Below, piece after piece: positions 35,589 through 47,771 of a stretch of DNA of 64,000 nt. The notes beneath the pieces are model-generated. The model worked only from the letters and a program-made list of their open reading frames with translations, did no database searches and was not told the DNA's origin. Both the position numbers and the translations under genes were made by a program. Every line of letters begins with the position of its first letter. Positions within the stretch are counted from its first letter, which is position 1. Source of the stretch: Brachycybe producta (Eukaryota; Arthropoda; Diplopoda; Playtdesmida; Andrognathidae); NCBI GenBank assembly GCA_036925085.1, contig JAUPFP010000002.1, forward strand, positions 12,742,100 through 12,806,099. Direction: 5' to 3'.

Positions 35589-37018
35589 AATTCACTATAA
35601 GAAAAATACCAGTTAATACCAAAAAAAACAGTAGTAAAAACGAACCAAACTAAAGAAAAATTAAACAATGAAAACAATTTCAAGAAAAACAACACAGATA
35701 TACAGATAGCTCAACTTAAAGAGCTCTACCTAATGAGCATTCTGTGCAATACCTAAGCGTCGCCAATAGATGTCACTACTGTTAAATTCCTTCTCAGGTA
35801 TACTTGCCAACACGTAAGAAGAAGCTTGTGACGTCAGAAGGGTTAACACATAAAATATAATATATTCCTTCTCATAAAAATAGACGATATCAAATGTTCT
35901 CCAACCGTTTAAACAAAAGGATTTTTACATTCATTTATTATTTCCCTTTTATTAGACAAAATAACACAAGTCTAAATTTTTAATTAATCCATCTGACGTC
36001 AGAAAGCTTCGTGTTACGACTAGCCAAGTATACACTCAAGATTCATAATTTTAAAAAAGTGGGTAACCATATAAAAAAGATTCGAAATTCCCTTATATAA
36101 AAAGAATGGAATGTAAACTGAACCATAGCCTCCTATATGAGGTATCTATAGGAGGCTATGACTGAACAAAGCGAACTCGAACAGAGGCTGTACGATTAAA
36201 GCTCACTCCCTAACGTTTTTCTAATATGAGAGTTGAGTTACCTCTATGTGTACGGCGAATGGCCGACTACAGCGCCATCTAGTTTATATAGAGTACAACA
36301 CATCCAAAACAAATAACACGCGAAATATATTTTTAAGAGCCTAGATCCACGTCCATCTTGTTGTTTTGAGCAGACGACAACGAGACAAATGAGTGTTCTT
36401 ATATGGTGTTACTAAAACTGCAAGAAATCGCCTCACAATCGCTCAATTAAAATACAGTAAAGCACAAAATGCAATAAAAAGTATTGTTCTTCACGTGCTC
36501 GATTTATATAATTTTTAAAAAGGTCCTTCTATTTTTAAACAAGGTTGAAAGTCGTTCGTTTTTTCAACCCCATGTTAAATCCCATTGGCCCCGAAACCGT
36601 CCCACAAACATTTGAAACACTCTCTTTAAAAACAACTCAGAACAATAACAAAATAATTATTACGTGCATTAATCTATTGGCTTCACCATGTTTTCTTTTC
36701 ATAAGGTTAGCACGCGAAATTATTTTTCAATTAATTATTATGTGACTTCGAACCGGGAGAAAAAACGTTAAAAAACCGTTTTTCAATCAACAACGATCGC
36801 AGCGATTACATTTGGAGAAATTTTGAACTAAACGATGTATCTAGGCTCTTAAGAATTTTTTATTTCTTCAGAGAAACCTTCAGCCTTAAAAAAATAAATT
36901 TCAACACTTGAACCGTCTGTGTAGGGTTTCTACGTATCACTTATTCAATGATACTGAAATAAAACACGGTTTTTACTATTTTGGAATCGATTAATTGAAT
37001 ACATTTTGCACATTAATT
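35589..37018. mobile_element. TSNAX-upstream spacer with best-preserved CRE inverted-repeat element
   Basis: The element at 35799-36033 has outer ends GTATACTTGCC and GCCAAGTATAC, then AAGCTTGTGACGTCAGAAGG at the left and CTGACGTCAGAAAGCTT at the right, total 235 bp. It lies about 210 bp upstream of the TSNAX start. At 36122-36163 is a hairpin CCATAGCCTCCTATA with its inverse, like that at 17600-17641. TTAAGAGCCTAGA at about 36333 and its inverse at 36840 may bound another repeat. No gene is supported. Confidence 0.75.
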
Positions 37019-39254
37019 TTAGACGACAACTTTTTTATTTTTAACCACGACAGGAAATCGAGTCATTTTCGACTTGTCAAAATTATCGTTCCTTAACAAA
37101 CAGAGCCAAACGTTCGGTGTTTCGTAATTATATCTTTCCTTTCCATCATCGTACGGTATGTGCCAACCGGACGACGACAATTGAGCAACGTGATTGTGAC
37201 GTAAAGGAGTCTGCGAAAATAAAAACAACAAGAAAACGGTGAAGAAACGAATTTCGTCTGCCTTCATATGAAATTCACCTTAAAACGTAGAGGTTTAAAG
37301 GGATTTACGGTAAGAAGTTCCAATTGGTGGCCATTCTGCCACCTTTTAAAGAGTGACTTCAATTCATTATCTTGTAGACAAAAGAGATGGTCTCGTAACA
37401 TGTCCTTAGAAACGAAAAACGTTCCTTGACCACTGTACATTGCAGCATAGATCATAAAAGGATCGTCTTTTGACCTGAGTATAAATGAAACAATCCAGAT
37501 CACCAGTAACAAGTAACGGGAAAAAACGGTAACTCACAAGTTATCTGCAAAAAACAAATGACACAATTCGTTAATCTGTTTCATGATGTTTTTTGGCCAC
37601 GTTCCCATGTGATGTCTTCCCAAAATCAATGGTTTACGTGAAGCGTTTCCATTTTCGCTCAGCTGTAACACAGCTTTAAGTAACTGAAATCCAATCAAAA
37701 TTCACAAGAGTTCTTTAAGAATGATATATACGAAGAAAAGTGGGGCGGGGAGGACCTGGTCAGCAAGAAGAGAAGACGAGATCAAACGTTTGCTTTGAGC
37801 AAAAGCAATGTTTAGACCATCAATAACGACAGAGTATGGAGCAGTTTTCGCAACAAATCGTTTAAACTTCCCCAACTCGTAAGGATTAGTCTTGAGATAG
37901 ATGTCGGGACCTTCGATGACCTTAGAGATGAAATTCAGTTTCAGTTTCTCGAAATCGGAATCGCTCAACCGAACATTTTCAAAAGAAGCTTCGCAATTTC
38001 GACATTTTCCTCTTTAAAACAACAATTCAATACATTAATGTGAAATATTTTGCATTTAAGGTGGTTTTAAAGTGCAAACGGCTCTCGAACTTTGATTATT
38101 CTGTCTTTCAAGTTTCTCTTCACTTTGCTTCTTTACGACAGAATAACCCAAAGTTTGAAAATGAGCTTTTCTTAATTCATCTTAATAACAGCAGTTACTC
38201 TCGAGTGTTGGTTGTAAATGTTCCAGTCCAATCTTCGTCCTTTCGTCTAAAGAAGAAATCAAAAAAATGAAACATTTATTATGTTTTAAAAAAACAAAAA
38301 CTGTTCCCACCCTTCAAACCAAAACTTTATTTCTTCCGCAGTTGTTTTCGAAATGAGTGTACCGTGGTCCCGTATCAAACAGAGCAATCGTTCAACCATC
38401 GATTTCTGATTGGATTCGTTTGTTACACGAATCACATCCATCCACTTCAAAAGGATTTTATCGACAGAAAGGCTGGAAGCCTTTGACGCCAGTTCTTCCA
38501 AATGTCCCCATCCATACTCATGGTCGCCATATGTGAAAGAAGCCATTATTAAGTCTTCATAGATATTCTGTGGCATTGAACTGTTCGTGACCGAAACAGA
38601 TTCGACGTATGGAAGGCATTCTTGCCAACGTTTCGTTTGACACAAACTGTGAACGATATCTGAAACGGTGAGAACATCGAATACCGAATGCCGCTTCCTA
38701 ATCTCTTCATACGTCTCAATAACGACTTTCTTTTCACATTCGTCTGGACAGTCGGCACAAAGTCTCAAATATTTTGCTAATGTCACCAAATTCGGTTGTT
38801 TGTTGGACATTCGCATCCAATTCATTAGTGAATTACCAAGAGAATAATTTTGCTTTAAAGAGCATGCATACATTGCTTGACTTTCAAAGTTACTCTTTGA
38901 AACCAATATTTCCCTTTCAGCTTTATTTCGTAATTCCTCCCATTCCAGCGAATTTAGAACTTTGACTGATGAAGCAACTTCTTCAAACCAATGTTTAGGT
39001 GTTTTTTTCTTGAACGAACCAGTCTCCAATTCTCTCGTGTTAACGGAATTTTCCGAAATGCGTCGGCCTGCGACCGAAAAATATCTTAAAAATTGTGATT
39101 TCATGAGATTAAAGTTGGTTTTACTGTGAATTTCAAACAGTTCTCGCTTGAAAATACGTTTAACTGCATTTAAATTATGTTTCCGCCTAGAAAATGCTAA
39201 AACCGATCTGTTACACAGTACCTCAACGTTACAAATTGCCATTTTCCCTGCCAT
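37019..39254 (-). CDS. PRORP: Protein-only mitochondrial RNase P catalytic subunit (MRPP3)
   Basis: PRORP cleaves the 5' leader of mitochondrial pre-tRNAs, with TRMT10C and SDR5C1 as partners in animals. Six exons join in frame: 39254-38311, 38246-38199, 38011-37756, 37683-37538, 37474-37279 and 37210-37019, giving 593 residues (human 583). The first 60 residues are basic and fit a mitochondrial presequence. A helical PPR-like region fills the rest of exon 1. The zinc-binding CRNC pair is followed by the NYN metallonuclease: VVIDGLNIA (first catalytic Asp), LILGRHHMG, LSKDDPFMIYAAMYSG (paired Asp), VSKDMLRDH (fourth Asp), and late zinc-binding GWHIPYD with WLC. All four acidic residues are present, so activity is expected. 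Intron 2 carries an internally deleted hairpin-family copy (38050-38190). Confidence 0.96.
38050..38190. mobile_element. Internally deleted intronic-hairpin element in PRORP intron 2
   Basis: Starts TTTAAGGTGGTTTTAAAGTG, continues TTTGATTATTCTGTCTTTCA and immediately joins the opposite end (ACGACAGAATAACCCAAAGT). Most of both arms is missing, leaving only the outer portions. Confidence 0.75.
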
Positions 39255-39644
39255 TTATTCAAATATCTAGCAAAAAAAAAAAAAACACTTAAAAACATCC
39301 AAAACTATGCATCAAGATGTGCCTATTTGCACTCACGAGATAATTTTAAACTATCAATGGAGGCCGCCATCTTAGGTAAACACCACAAGTAAATTACGGT
39401 CATTAACCGCCGCCGATGATAAATTTAAAAACAAGCCGCCAATAAAAGTAGACCAAATTGTGTTCAAATTACGTAATCTGAAGTTACGTTTACATTTTTC
39501 AGTTTTTTATAGAAATATCTGGATGGTTTCAGATTTTATTTTGTAAAAAAAAAAAAGCTAAACAACAATAGCCGCTTTAATCTGCCGCCGTTTATAAATT
39601 CTGAAATCGATGCATTCATATCGATATAATCAAGCGCGACGACA

Positions 39645-39840
39645 CAGGAGAATGAATCTCGTACAACACGGCAAGCCAAATTACTTTTTATTTGTGTTTT
39701 ACTGGGATTTCCATAATGAATTAAATTCTATTCTCGGCATCCATTAAGAAGTGGATAACATATAAAACGGGCTTGTAATAACGCTGAGAATCTCAGTGAA
39801 TCTCGTACAGAATTTTCTTATAGGTCTTCCCCCTTTATTC
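39645..39840. repeat. 190-bp dispersed element with direct-repeat ends, copy 1
   Basis: It begins TGAATCTCGTACAACA and ends GTGAATCTCGTACAGAATTT followed by CTTCCCCCTTTA. The same layout recurs at 62340-62530 (GTGAATCTCGTAC...TAAATCTCGTACATGATTTT...CGCCCCCTTTA) with ATTACTTTTTAT, TTTTACTGG and GGATAAC blocks in the same order. No coding frame. Could be a transposon relic, a small RNA gene or a regulatory repeat. Confidence 0.7.
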
Positions 39841-40267
39841 ATATCGATCTATGATTCCAGAGAGCAAAAATAATAAAACAAAAAACGGATTACAGCAGCG
39901 ACACCTAATGACAAAAAATCAACTAAATTCCGACTTTTGGGCGGGAAATTTAATAATACTGAAATATTTTCATTTATTCGTTCAATAAAATTATTGCACT
40001 TTTATGCTAAATATATTTCACGATTTTTATTAAATATGAATCCAATAACCTGCTTATAAAAAGCACTCGAAATTAAACAATGTCAATATTACCCACATAT
40101 TTGTCATTCAACCAGCAATATGACGCACACCACGTTCATAAACCTCAAACGTGACGACACACTGCTACAATAAAATCAATGAATAATAGATTGCGAAGGT
40201 TTTATTTAACTTCATAGCTACATATGTTGATGTCATAATATATAGAAAGGGCCGTTTTAAGATCTTC

Positions 40268-40525
40268 GTAGGCCCTAGACCAGGCATGTGCAACTCATTA
40301 AGCGTGTGGACCAGATGGCGAATTTTAAATAAATTCGCGGGCCATACCATATGATGTTTATTAAACAATTTTAATGAATATAATTTGTAAAGTTTGCTTA
40401 ACAAAGAAAATGAAGTTAAGCTTTAAAACATCAGATGCATTGAATCAGACGGGATTCAGTGGATAAAATTAGGGTGGGGCTAGATACGACCCGCGGACCA
40501 TATGTTGCACATATATGACCTAGAC
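40268..40525. mobile_element. hAT-like non-autonomous element (GTGCAACTCAT termini)
   Basis: Left end GGCATGTGCAACTCATTAAG with GTGGACCAGATGG; right end CCGCGGACCATATGTTGCAC, an imperfect inverse. Ends of this style are common in animal hAT MITEs. No clear target duplication was found. Confidence 0.5.
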
Positions 40526-43155
40526 ACTCCTAATTTTAGTATTTTAGAATATTTCAAATTAATTGAATAATATATCCAAATTAATAATCATCAAATAAAC
40601 ATTAGAATCAATTTGTATTTTTTGCCTAAAAATTCCATAGAATCATAAAATTAATAAAATGGCCCTGCATATAGATTATTGAAAATTAAAATTAACAAAA
40701 TGATTTCAATATATTCAATTTCAATATATATTTTTTTATGGATTTATTTCTTTTTTGGCGTCTATAGGAAACCGGGCAAGAGTACCCGGAGGAAAACCTA
40801 TGACTTGTTACTTAACAATATTAGAAGATACACATGAGAAGATAACAGAAGTTTACAATAGTCTTATAATAAAACAGTTTGAATTGGTGCTAATAATTAA
40901 CTCCAATCAATATTGTTACCACATTATTCATTAATTTAAAAATATTGCTTCTTCTTGATAACAATCAATTACAATGGCAAAACTAATAGTGTATATTTCA
41001 ATTGGCACTCATTCCAATCTATTCAGTTCACCACCCATTCCAATTGGTGCTCATTCAGTGAGGGGTTAATTCCAGTTGGTGCCTATTCAGTTTGGCATTC
41101 CTAATTGGCGCCTATTCAGTTTGGCACTCATTCGAAGTTGCAATTATTCAGTTTGGCACCCATCCTTTGATGCAAAATAATTGAAATAAATAACTGCATT
41201 GTTGCTACAATGTAAATTGTCTAAATTTAAAAGTTCACAAAAATTGTATTATAGGGTGGTATATTTTATGTGGGACAATTGAGCAAACCTTCTAAAACCC
41301 TAGACCAAACCTAACTTGTAATGAAATCTTATAATATAGGTACAACTAACACAGGAAAATTAAAATAACCAGAAAAAAACTCAACTAATTAATCAATATA
41401 ACCACAGAAAAAGAAATCAGCTCAAAATAAACTAACAAACCAAAAACTCCCCTAATAAAACAGGTTGTTGGCCAACAACTATACTGACTAGACTAACTAA
41501 AGACTGAATCTTAACAAGTAACCAAAGAAACTAAACATATCTTACTTAAGCAAGGAAAAAACTTAACTATCCCAAAAGAAATGAACCTGACTTATAAGTA
41601 TAAAATTACTAATTGATCAACTGCCCCACATTAAAATAAAACCAAATTTAATTTGCAAAAATGAATGTCAAGAATTAATATCATGTCAGATTAAAACAAT
41701 GCAAATTATTTTGTTCAAGTGTATTATTGCATAAATTTAATAATAATAAAGTGTGCCATATAATTTATGCAAAAAATATATACTGTTTAACTAATTGCAT
41801 CGAGTAATGAGGCCAGATGGTAACTCACGCGATTTCACGGGAGATCGCTCAATTTTGGATTTCCGAATCCCGAGAATGTTTCCCCACCCCCCTTGAAAAA
41901 CTATAAAACTGAAAAAAGCCAGTTGAAGCCAAATTTTATGCCAAACTCAATTTGCATCAACTGTAAAAAATGGCCCTTTCGTCTTGATTTAACAAGATAC
42001 GAAAACGATCGTATTTCCAATGTTTGGTAATTATTGAAAATGATGATTATAATGAGCCCCACATCATGAAGGACTAATCAGTCCCCACATTGTGATTAAT
42101 CAACAATCACAACTGAAGAAAATTATAAAAAAGTTAAAGCAAAATTCTGCAATCTTCTCAAGTGCTTACAAAAATTATTGGAAAAAACAAATTCACAAAT
42201 GTTTTGTTTAAATTGAGGCTAAATTAACAATAATCTCTTAAGCTAAAGCGATGTCAGCCAAGTGTTCAATCCATCATATTGACAGCCAATCAACTTCCTA
42301 CACTCCATCTTCATTTATCTGGTTTTCATCCTATTTTTTTAAATTTCATTTTTCATTAAAATTATTCAAATTTCAATTTTTTCATTAAAAATTCTTCGAA
42401 TTTCATTTTTCGTTAAAATTTCTTCAAATTTCATTTTTCATTAAAATTTTAAAAAAATGCAACTTCTTAAAATTACCAAACCTTTGGTATGAGACGACGT
42501 CGAAAACCAGCATCAACTTCTGTTCTTCATCCTATCTGAATATTTTAAATATAATTTTAATTAAAAATCATCGAAAATTCCAACACTAAACAATGAAATT
42601 TTTGGTACAAGTGGTCGGTACACTCACCCTCCAAATCACCGAAAAATAGCCCATTATTGTCCCGGCACGTCTGAACCCTCTGCTGCTGAAAATATCCTAA
42701 ATAGAGAAGACTTAACAAAAAACATTCCAAGTATTAAGCAAAAATAATCCCTGGGACCTATTTAAAAAATTACTTTCCCATAAAATACCATAGATAAAAA
42801 CAAACGCATTTGCAGCCACTAATGTTAAATTGTTTTTAGTAGTCTTTTATTTAACAGAGAATAACTTTGATAGTTCAGATTACTTCCATGGCCCTGAATC
42901 ACATTGTTTAATTCAATTAAAAATATGTAATATTCCACTGTGCCCAGTGTATTCATAATGCAATAGGATTCTGAATATAATTTCAGGTTTAAAAACACCA
43001 ATATAATGTGCACCCTAACAAAACTACGCGCAGTACTGGGACTTACACACAATACATTTTATTAACATATGGGTTAGGTTGTTATTTGTTTTACTGGACT
43101 TCAGTCACACCACCATTTCACGACAACTGTCGTAGACACAACATCTTAAGAGTGA
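40526..43155. other. AT-rich region, no identified gene; short degenerate repeats
   Basis: Around 41030-41170 the phrase ATTCAGTTTGGCA recurs about four times. Around 42330-42460 a roughly 34-bp unit (AATTTCATTTTTCATTAAAA) is repeated. One possible minus-strand exon is 42685-42628: acceptor ATATTTTCAG, open frame QQRVQTCRDNNGLFFGDLEG and donor GGTGAGTG. It matches no family I recognise. Confidence 0.3.
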
Positions 43156-43159
43156 ATTG

Positions 43160-43850
43160 GGTATTTGATGCCTACGAAGCGTGGTAACGAAGCAAAAAAA
43201 AAAAAAAACGAAGCGTGGTAACGAAGCAAAAAAAAAACCGAAGCGTGGTAACGAAGCAAAAAAAAATACAAAGCGTGGTAACGAAGCAAAAAAAAATACG
43301 AAGCGTAGTAACGAAGCAAAAAAAAAAAAAATACGAAGCGTAGTAACGAAGCAAAAAAAAAAAAAAATACGAAGCGTAGTAACGAAGCAAAAAAAAAAAA
43401 AAAAATACGAAGCGTAGTAACGAAGCAAAAAAAAAAAAAATACGAAGCGTAGTAACGAAGCAAAAAAAAAAATACGAAGCGTAGTAACGAAGCAAAAAAA
43501 AAAATACGAAGCGTAGTAACGAAGCAAAAAAAAAAATACGAAGCGTAGTAACGAAGCAAAAAAAAAATACGAAGCGTAGTAACGAAGCAAAAAAAAAATA
43601 CGAAGCGTAGTAACGAAGCAAAAAAAAAAAAAATACGAAGCGTAGTAACGAAGCAAAAAAAAAAAAATACGAAGCGTAGTAACGAAGCAAAAAAAAAAAT
43701 ACGAAGCGAAGTAACGAAGCAAAAAAAAAATACGAAGCGTAGTAACGAAGCAAAAAAAAAAAATACGAAGCGTAGTAACGAAGCAAGAAAAATACGGAGC
43801 GTAGTAACGAAGCAAAATTTACGAAGCGTAGTAACGATGCAAAATATACT
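43160..43850. repeat. Minisatellite, about 20 units of CGAAGCGTAGTAACGAAGCA plus a variable A-run
   Basis: About 20 units consist of an invariant 20-22 nt core (ACGAAGCGTAGTAACGAAGC) followed by 6 to 17 A residues. The first few units read GTGGTAACG instead of GTAGTAACG. Because the A-runs vary, all reading frames stay open; the minus-strand Phe-rich frames (FCFVTTLRIF) are not proteins. Confidence 0.95.
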
Positions 43851-44499
43851 AAGTGAAGATACAAAGCGAAGAATGCATTTTACACAATGCAATTAAACTT
43901 TTGTCCCTTTGCCACATGCCTTCTAGGCTGCTTGCAGAGTAATTTCAAAAGTCAATTATATTCTCAAACCAATATAGTCGATGGTTTCCATCAAAACACT
44001 GGTTTGAGGCGTCCGCAAAATGCAAAGACACAAAATAAAAACTGAATGTTAAGTACGTGTTTGTTATGTACTTGTTTGTGTTAATACAAAGATTAACGAG
44101 AATCCACATTTATACAGAAGAAGTTCCACGGTGTGCTCAATTACTCAAATATAAGTACAGCATGAATACCACATCCTTAAGACAGGCATCAATCAATCGG
44201 AACCATTCTTCAGGATTCTAATGTCCATTTCACAGCAAACTCAAACAACACGAAAATCCGTAATTAATAAACTGTTTTGTGACGCCCAAAATTGCTAAAT
44301 TGAAACTTGCTGGCAAGCACTGCCAATTCCCGCTCTCGAATCGCATCCATTCATAGTTATTTCAATGAAATAACTGAGTGGTCATATTTGTTACCCAATT
44401 TTACATTCAATTTCAATGCAATAAGGCAACCAGAACCAAATGCACTTAATAACTTCGAGTCTATGTAAGGCTATGCTAGGCTCCTGGTTTCACCTTTGA

Positions 44500-44760
44500 A
44501 TTCTAGCCTCTAACCAGGTTCGGAAACCAAAAAATTGAAGACTTTTGCTCTCGAACGCCAAAACCTAGCTACACCACTGATTTCTATCAACTGAGGGTCC
44601 AAGGTAATGCCAGATTTCAAGGTCCCAAAGTGTTTGACAATACTTTTTTCCTTAAATTTAGGAAGTTTCAAACCTATAGTGCATCTAATCTGAACAACTG
44701 CGATCACCACTGACTGCAAACATTTGTCTTAAATCAAATTAACCGCCACAAAACAGTAAT
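44500..44760. mobile_element. Possible transposon end (CAGTGGTGTAGCTAGG)
   Basis: Minus-strand CAGTGGTGTAGCTAGGTTTT at about 44585-44566 closely resembles the terminal sequence of many animal hAT and Harbinger MITEs. AGCCTCTAACCAGG (44507-44520) resembles blocks inside the hAT-type copies at 2683 and 3636. No full element could be delimited. Confidence 0.35.
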
Positions 44761-45078
44761 CAATTCAAAAAAATCTCAAAATAGTTTAAAGGCCCAACAC
44801 CATGCAGTGATAAAACCCATTTGATAATTAACCAATTCATATCCTTGTTATCCTTCCTTGAAGTACTGTGTGTGTACCAAATTGTTCCATTCAGAAATTA
44901 GGATCCAGACTGCATGCTACCTAAAATAAAATAAAATCTAAAAAAAAAAGAAAATACATGTAGTTAAATACGAAAACATGACAGAGAAGAAGAGTTCCGA
45001 AACATCTAAAAGAAAGAAGAAAAAAAAAAATAAGTTCAGTTAAGTGTCTTCCAAATGTAGCGAAAATTAAGATTTCAC

Positions 45079-45162
45079 CTTTTGGAAAAACATTGACTTG
45101 ATGTTCAAACTGCACAACGAAAGGCAAAAAAATCACAGGTCTACTAGAACTGGAAATCAGTA
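45079..45162 (-). other. Candidate exon of an unidentified gene
   Basis: Flanked by acceptor TATTTTCAG and donor AAAAGGTGAAA, with an open frame SSSSRPVIFLPFVVQFEHQV followed by NVFPK. It looks like coding sequence but is isolated and matches no family I recognise. The plus-strand Gln/Asn/Lys-rich repeats at 45240-45480 (GCAAAAGCAAACAACTGCAA units) are most likely simple repeat. Confidence 0.3.
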
Positions 45163-45594
45163 CCTGAAAATACTCAAAAAGAACATTAAGTCTGTCTGAA
45201 AAAACCTGAAAAAAATTATGGAATGAAATGAAAAAGGGTCCTAACAGCCCTAACAGAACAGCCCTAACACCAAAACATCAAATTGCTGCAACCACAACCG
45301 CAAAAGCAAACAACTGCAAATGCATGCACCAAAATCGCAAACGCAACCGCAAAAGCAAACAACCGCAAATGCACACACCAAAAATCACAAACGTAAGCAA
45401 TCAAAAGACTGCAAATTCAAATAAAAACGCCTGTTTAGGAACAAACAACAACAAGCAAATTAGCAAACACATTCATAAAACAATGACAAAGATCCAATCC
45501 CCCAATTAAAAAAGGATATAAAAACCAATCAACCCCCCTTTTATAATAAAATTTAAAATTTAAAAACCCGAGAAAAACAAAATAAAACATTTCA

Positions 45595-45960
45595 TTTTAA
45601 ACCAGTTTCATTTTTTTAAAACCAGTTTCATTTTTTAAAACCAGTTTCATTTTTTTTAACCAGTTTCATTTGTTTTAAACCAGTTTCATTTGTTTTAAAC
45701 CAGTTTCATTTGTTTTAAACCAGTTTCATTTGTTTTAAACCAGTTTCATTTGTTTTAAACCAGTTTCATTTGTTTTAAACCAGTTTCATTTGTTTTAAAC
45801 CAGTTTCATTTTTTAAACCAGTTTCATTTTTTTAAACCATTTCATTTTTTTTAAACCATTTCATTTTTTTAAACCAGTTTCATTTTTTTTTAAACTATTT
45901 CATTTTTTAAACCAGTTTCATTTTTTTAAACCAGTTTCATTTTTTTAAACCATTTAATTA
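45595..45960. repeat. 20-bp minisatellite AAACCAGTTTCATTTGTTTT
   Basis: About 18 head-to-tail units. The central units (45665-45800) are identical with TTTGTTTT, while the outer ones have pure T runs of 5-8 and some lose CAG. Greater homogeneity in the middle suggests recent expansion there. Confidence 0.95.
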
Positions 45961-46603
45961 AAATATTCATTTACCAAAACTTAAAACTAAACGACTTAAA
46001 ACCAGGAGCCAAAGATTTGCGTAAAAAACAACAAATAAACAAAACAAAAAATGTTAAAAGACTATTCCACAAAACGAAGAAATAAGATGCTCTAAAGATG
46101 ATCCATCGAAGCGCAGGGCGTGTACCTAAACCGTGGGGCAGACAAAGCTGTAGTGTGTTGAGTTTTGCCTCCCTTTACCCTCAATTGTGTGCAGCACTTT
46201 TCCATATTTTAGACATAATATATTATATAGGTGCAAGCCCACACAAGTGTCAACTATGCATTTGCAATGGCACATGTTGCACAGAACGCCACTTGTAGGC
46301 ACCTTTTAGCGTCTTTTGGTTCTAAGGTGTTCTCCGAAGAGTACCCACCGTCGGTCTCCCCAAGACTTGATGCTCGTACGTGCGGCCAGTCTGATTAACT
46401 ACCATAGCCTTTTTTTGTATATCACAACAAAAGATCAACTGATTTTGTCAGCCAACCCACATCCAATTCAATTATATTTCCTCCAAAAAATCCACAATCA
46501 TTCCAACTTTATAGAGGATAATATTACAAATTGTTGCTATCTTTTCAAATATTAAACGAATAGCTTCGTTGAACCGAACACTTCCAGATGGCACAGGACC
46601 TAC

Positions 46604-46843
46604 CATTTGAAAGATCAGGTTCATATCCTAACCATAATTCAGCCCCCTTAATACCCTGACAACTTGAGGCTCTCCGAGAAACACAACGAGCAAACTTGTG
46701 AACGGAACCATAACATTTTGAGGAACCAACCATTTTTTTGTCATCCAACGATGAAATCCGTTGCAGAGCTCCAACGATGAAGGATCCCGCCACCATCAAC
46801 GGATAGTGGCAAACAATCCATCCACCGATGACAAATAAAACTT
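46604..46843 (-). other. Candidate 240-nt exon of an unidentified gene
   Basis: A minus-strand frame is open from an acceptor-like TTTTTTAG (46845) to a donor AAATGGTAGGT (46604). It begins VLFVIGGWIVCHYPLMVAG and later has SSKCYGSVHKFARCVSRRAS. The opening resembles a kelch strand (VLFVIGGW) but the remaining spacing does not fit a kelch blade. No supporting neighbours were found, so this may be chance. Confidence 0.25.
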
Positions 46844-46856
46844 CTAAAAAAAACAA

Positions 46857-47770
46857 AAAAAGGTGGGGGGGAATACATAATTATACATTAACAGGTGCAT
46901 GGTGGTCGACCAACAACTTTTAAATGACAGAAAAACTGCCACTCAAGAAGTCGTTGCTCTGGGTGTAGGTCAGTCAGTTGTGTATTGAAGTATGCGCAGC
47001 CTACAATTCTGTTTTTGGACCCATTTTAATTTTTTGTATTCCTAGCATAAACCTATTGCTCTTAAGAGAGCTGCAAAAAGAAGCTACCGTTCAACAAGTC
47101 GCCACGCGTGCCCCTCACACACTCGCACTTTGTCATGCACACCAGGTTAAACCCTCGGTGACCCAGATGATACTTGTGTCTTGCCGCCCTGCACGCGTAA
47201 AAAATAAAAAGGCAACAAAAACACCAAATTAAATGAAACACGCACGACATTTAACCAAGCTCCATTCGTAGGACACCCTTTTATCTGCATAAGTCACCTA
47301 TATGCAGATGTGAACCGAAATGCACATCATATTAATATGCAGTGATTCAGTGAATTATTTTAAGGTCAAAAGTCGTGATGCAAATCTTTGGCTCATAAAA
47401 GTAAAAAAAGGTTGAAAACTGCTTAGATCTATAATAAGAAAGGGGAAATTCTTTTCCTACTATGCGAAGACATCGGCAGGACATCAAAAAAAAAAGTTCA
47501 AAGTTCAATCGATTTCACACAAATTTAACCAATAATAAATTTCTTTAAAAAAACACCAAATGAGCCTCCGAATTTGAGGCACCAAAGCACCAAGAAAATC
47601 TTGAATGATCCTTTTCATCATCATCAGTTCCCACACAAAACCACGAGTCCTTTAAAAAAAAAAAAAGGGAAAACAATCTATTAGAACTTTCTACAGTAAA
47701 AGTAACAAATTTTGGGAATTACTTCTTGTGGAACCAAAGAAATAGATGAGTTTACCCTTCATACACAATC
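46857..47770. other. Intergenic, nothing supported
   Basis: GC content is somewhat higher at 47080-47200 (CACGCGTGCCCCTCACACAC) but no consistent exon structure was found on either strand. The remainder is AT-rich. Confidence 0.45.
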
Positions 47771-47771
47771 A

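Noticed and set aside
43105-43892. Long minus-strand open frames of about 230-248 codons rich in Phe, Leu, Arg
   Set aside because: All three frames are open because the DNA is a minisatellite with variable A-runs; the 'protein' simply repeats the 20-nt core translation.
45228-45509. Gln/Asn/Lys-rich 93-codon plus-strand open frame
   Set aside because: It is a degenerate GCAAAAGCAAACAACTGCAA-type simple repeat without splice or codon evidence for a gene.
46604-46843. Kelch-repeat protein fragment
   Set aside because: Only VLFVIGGW fits; the following residues lack the kelch Tyr/Trp spacing, so the domain call is not supported. Kept only as a candidate exon.
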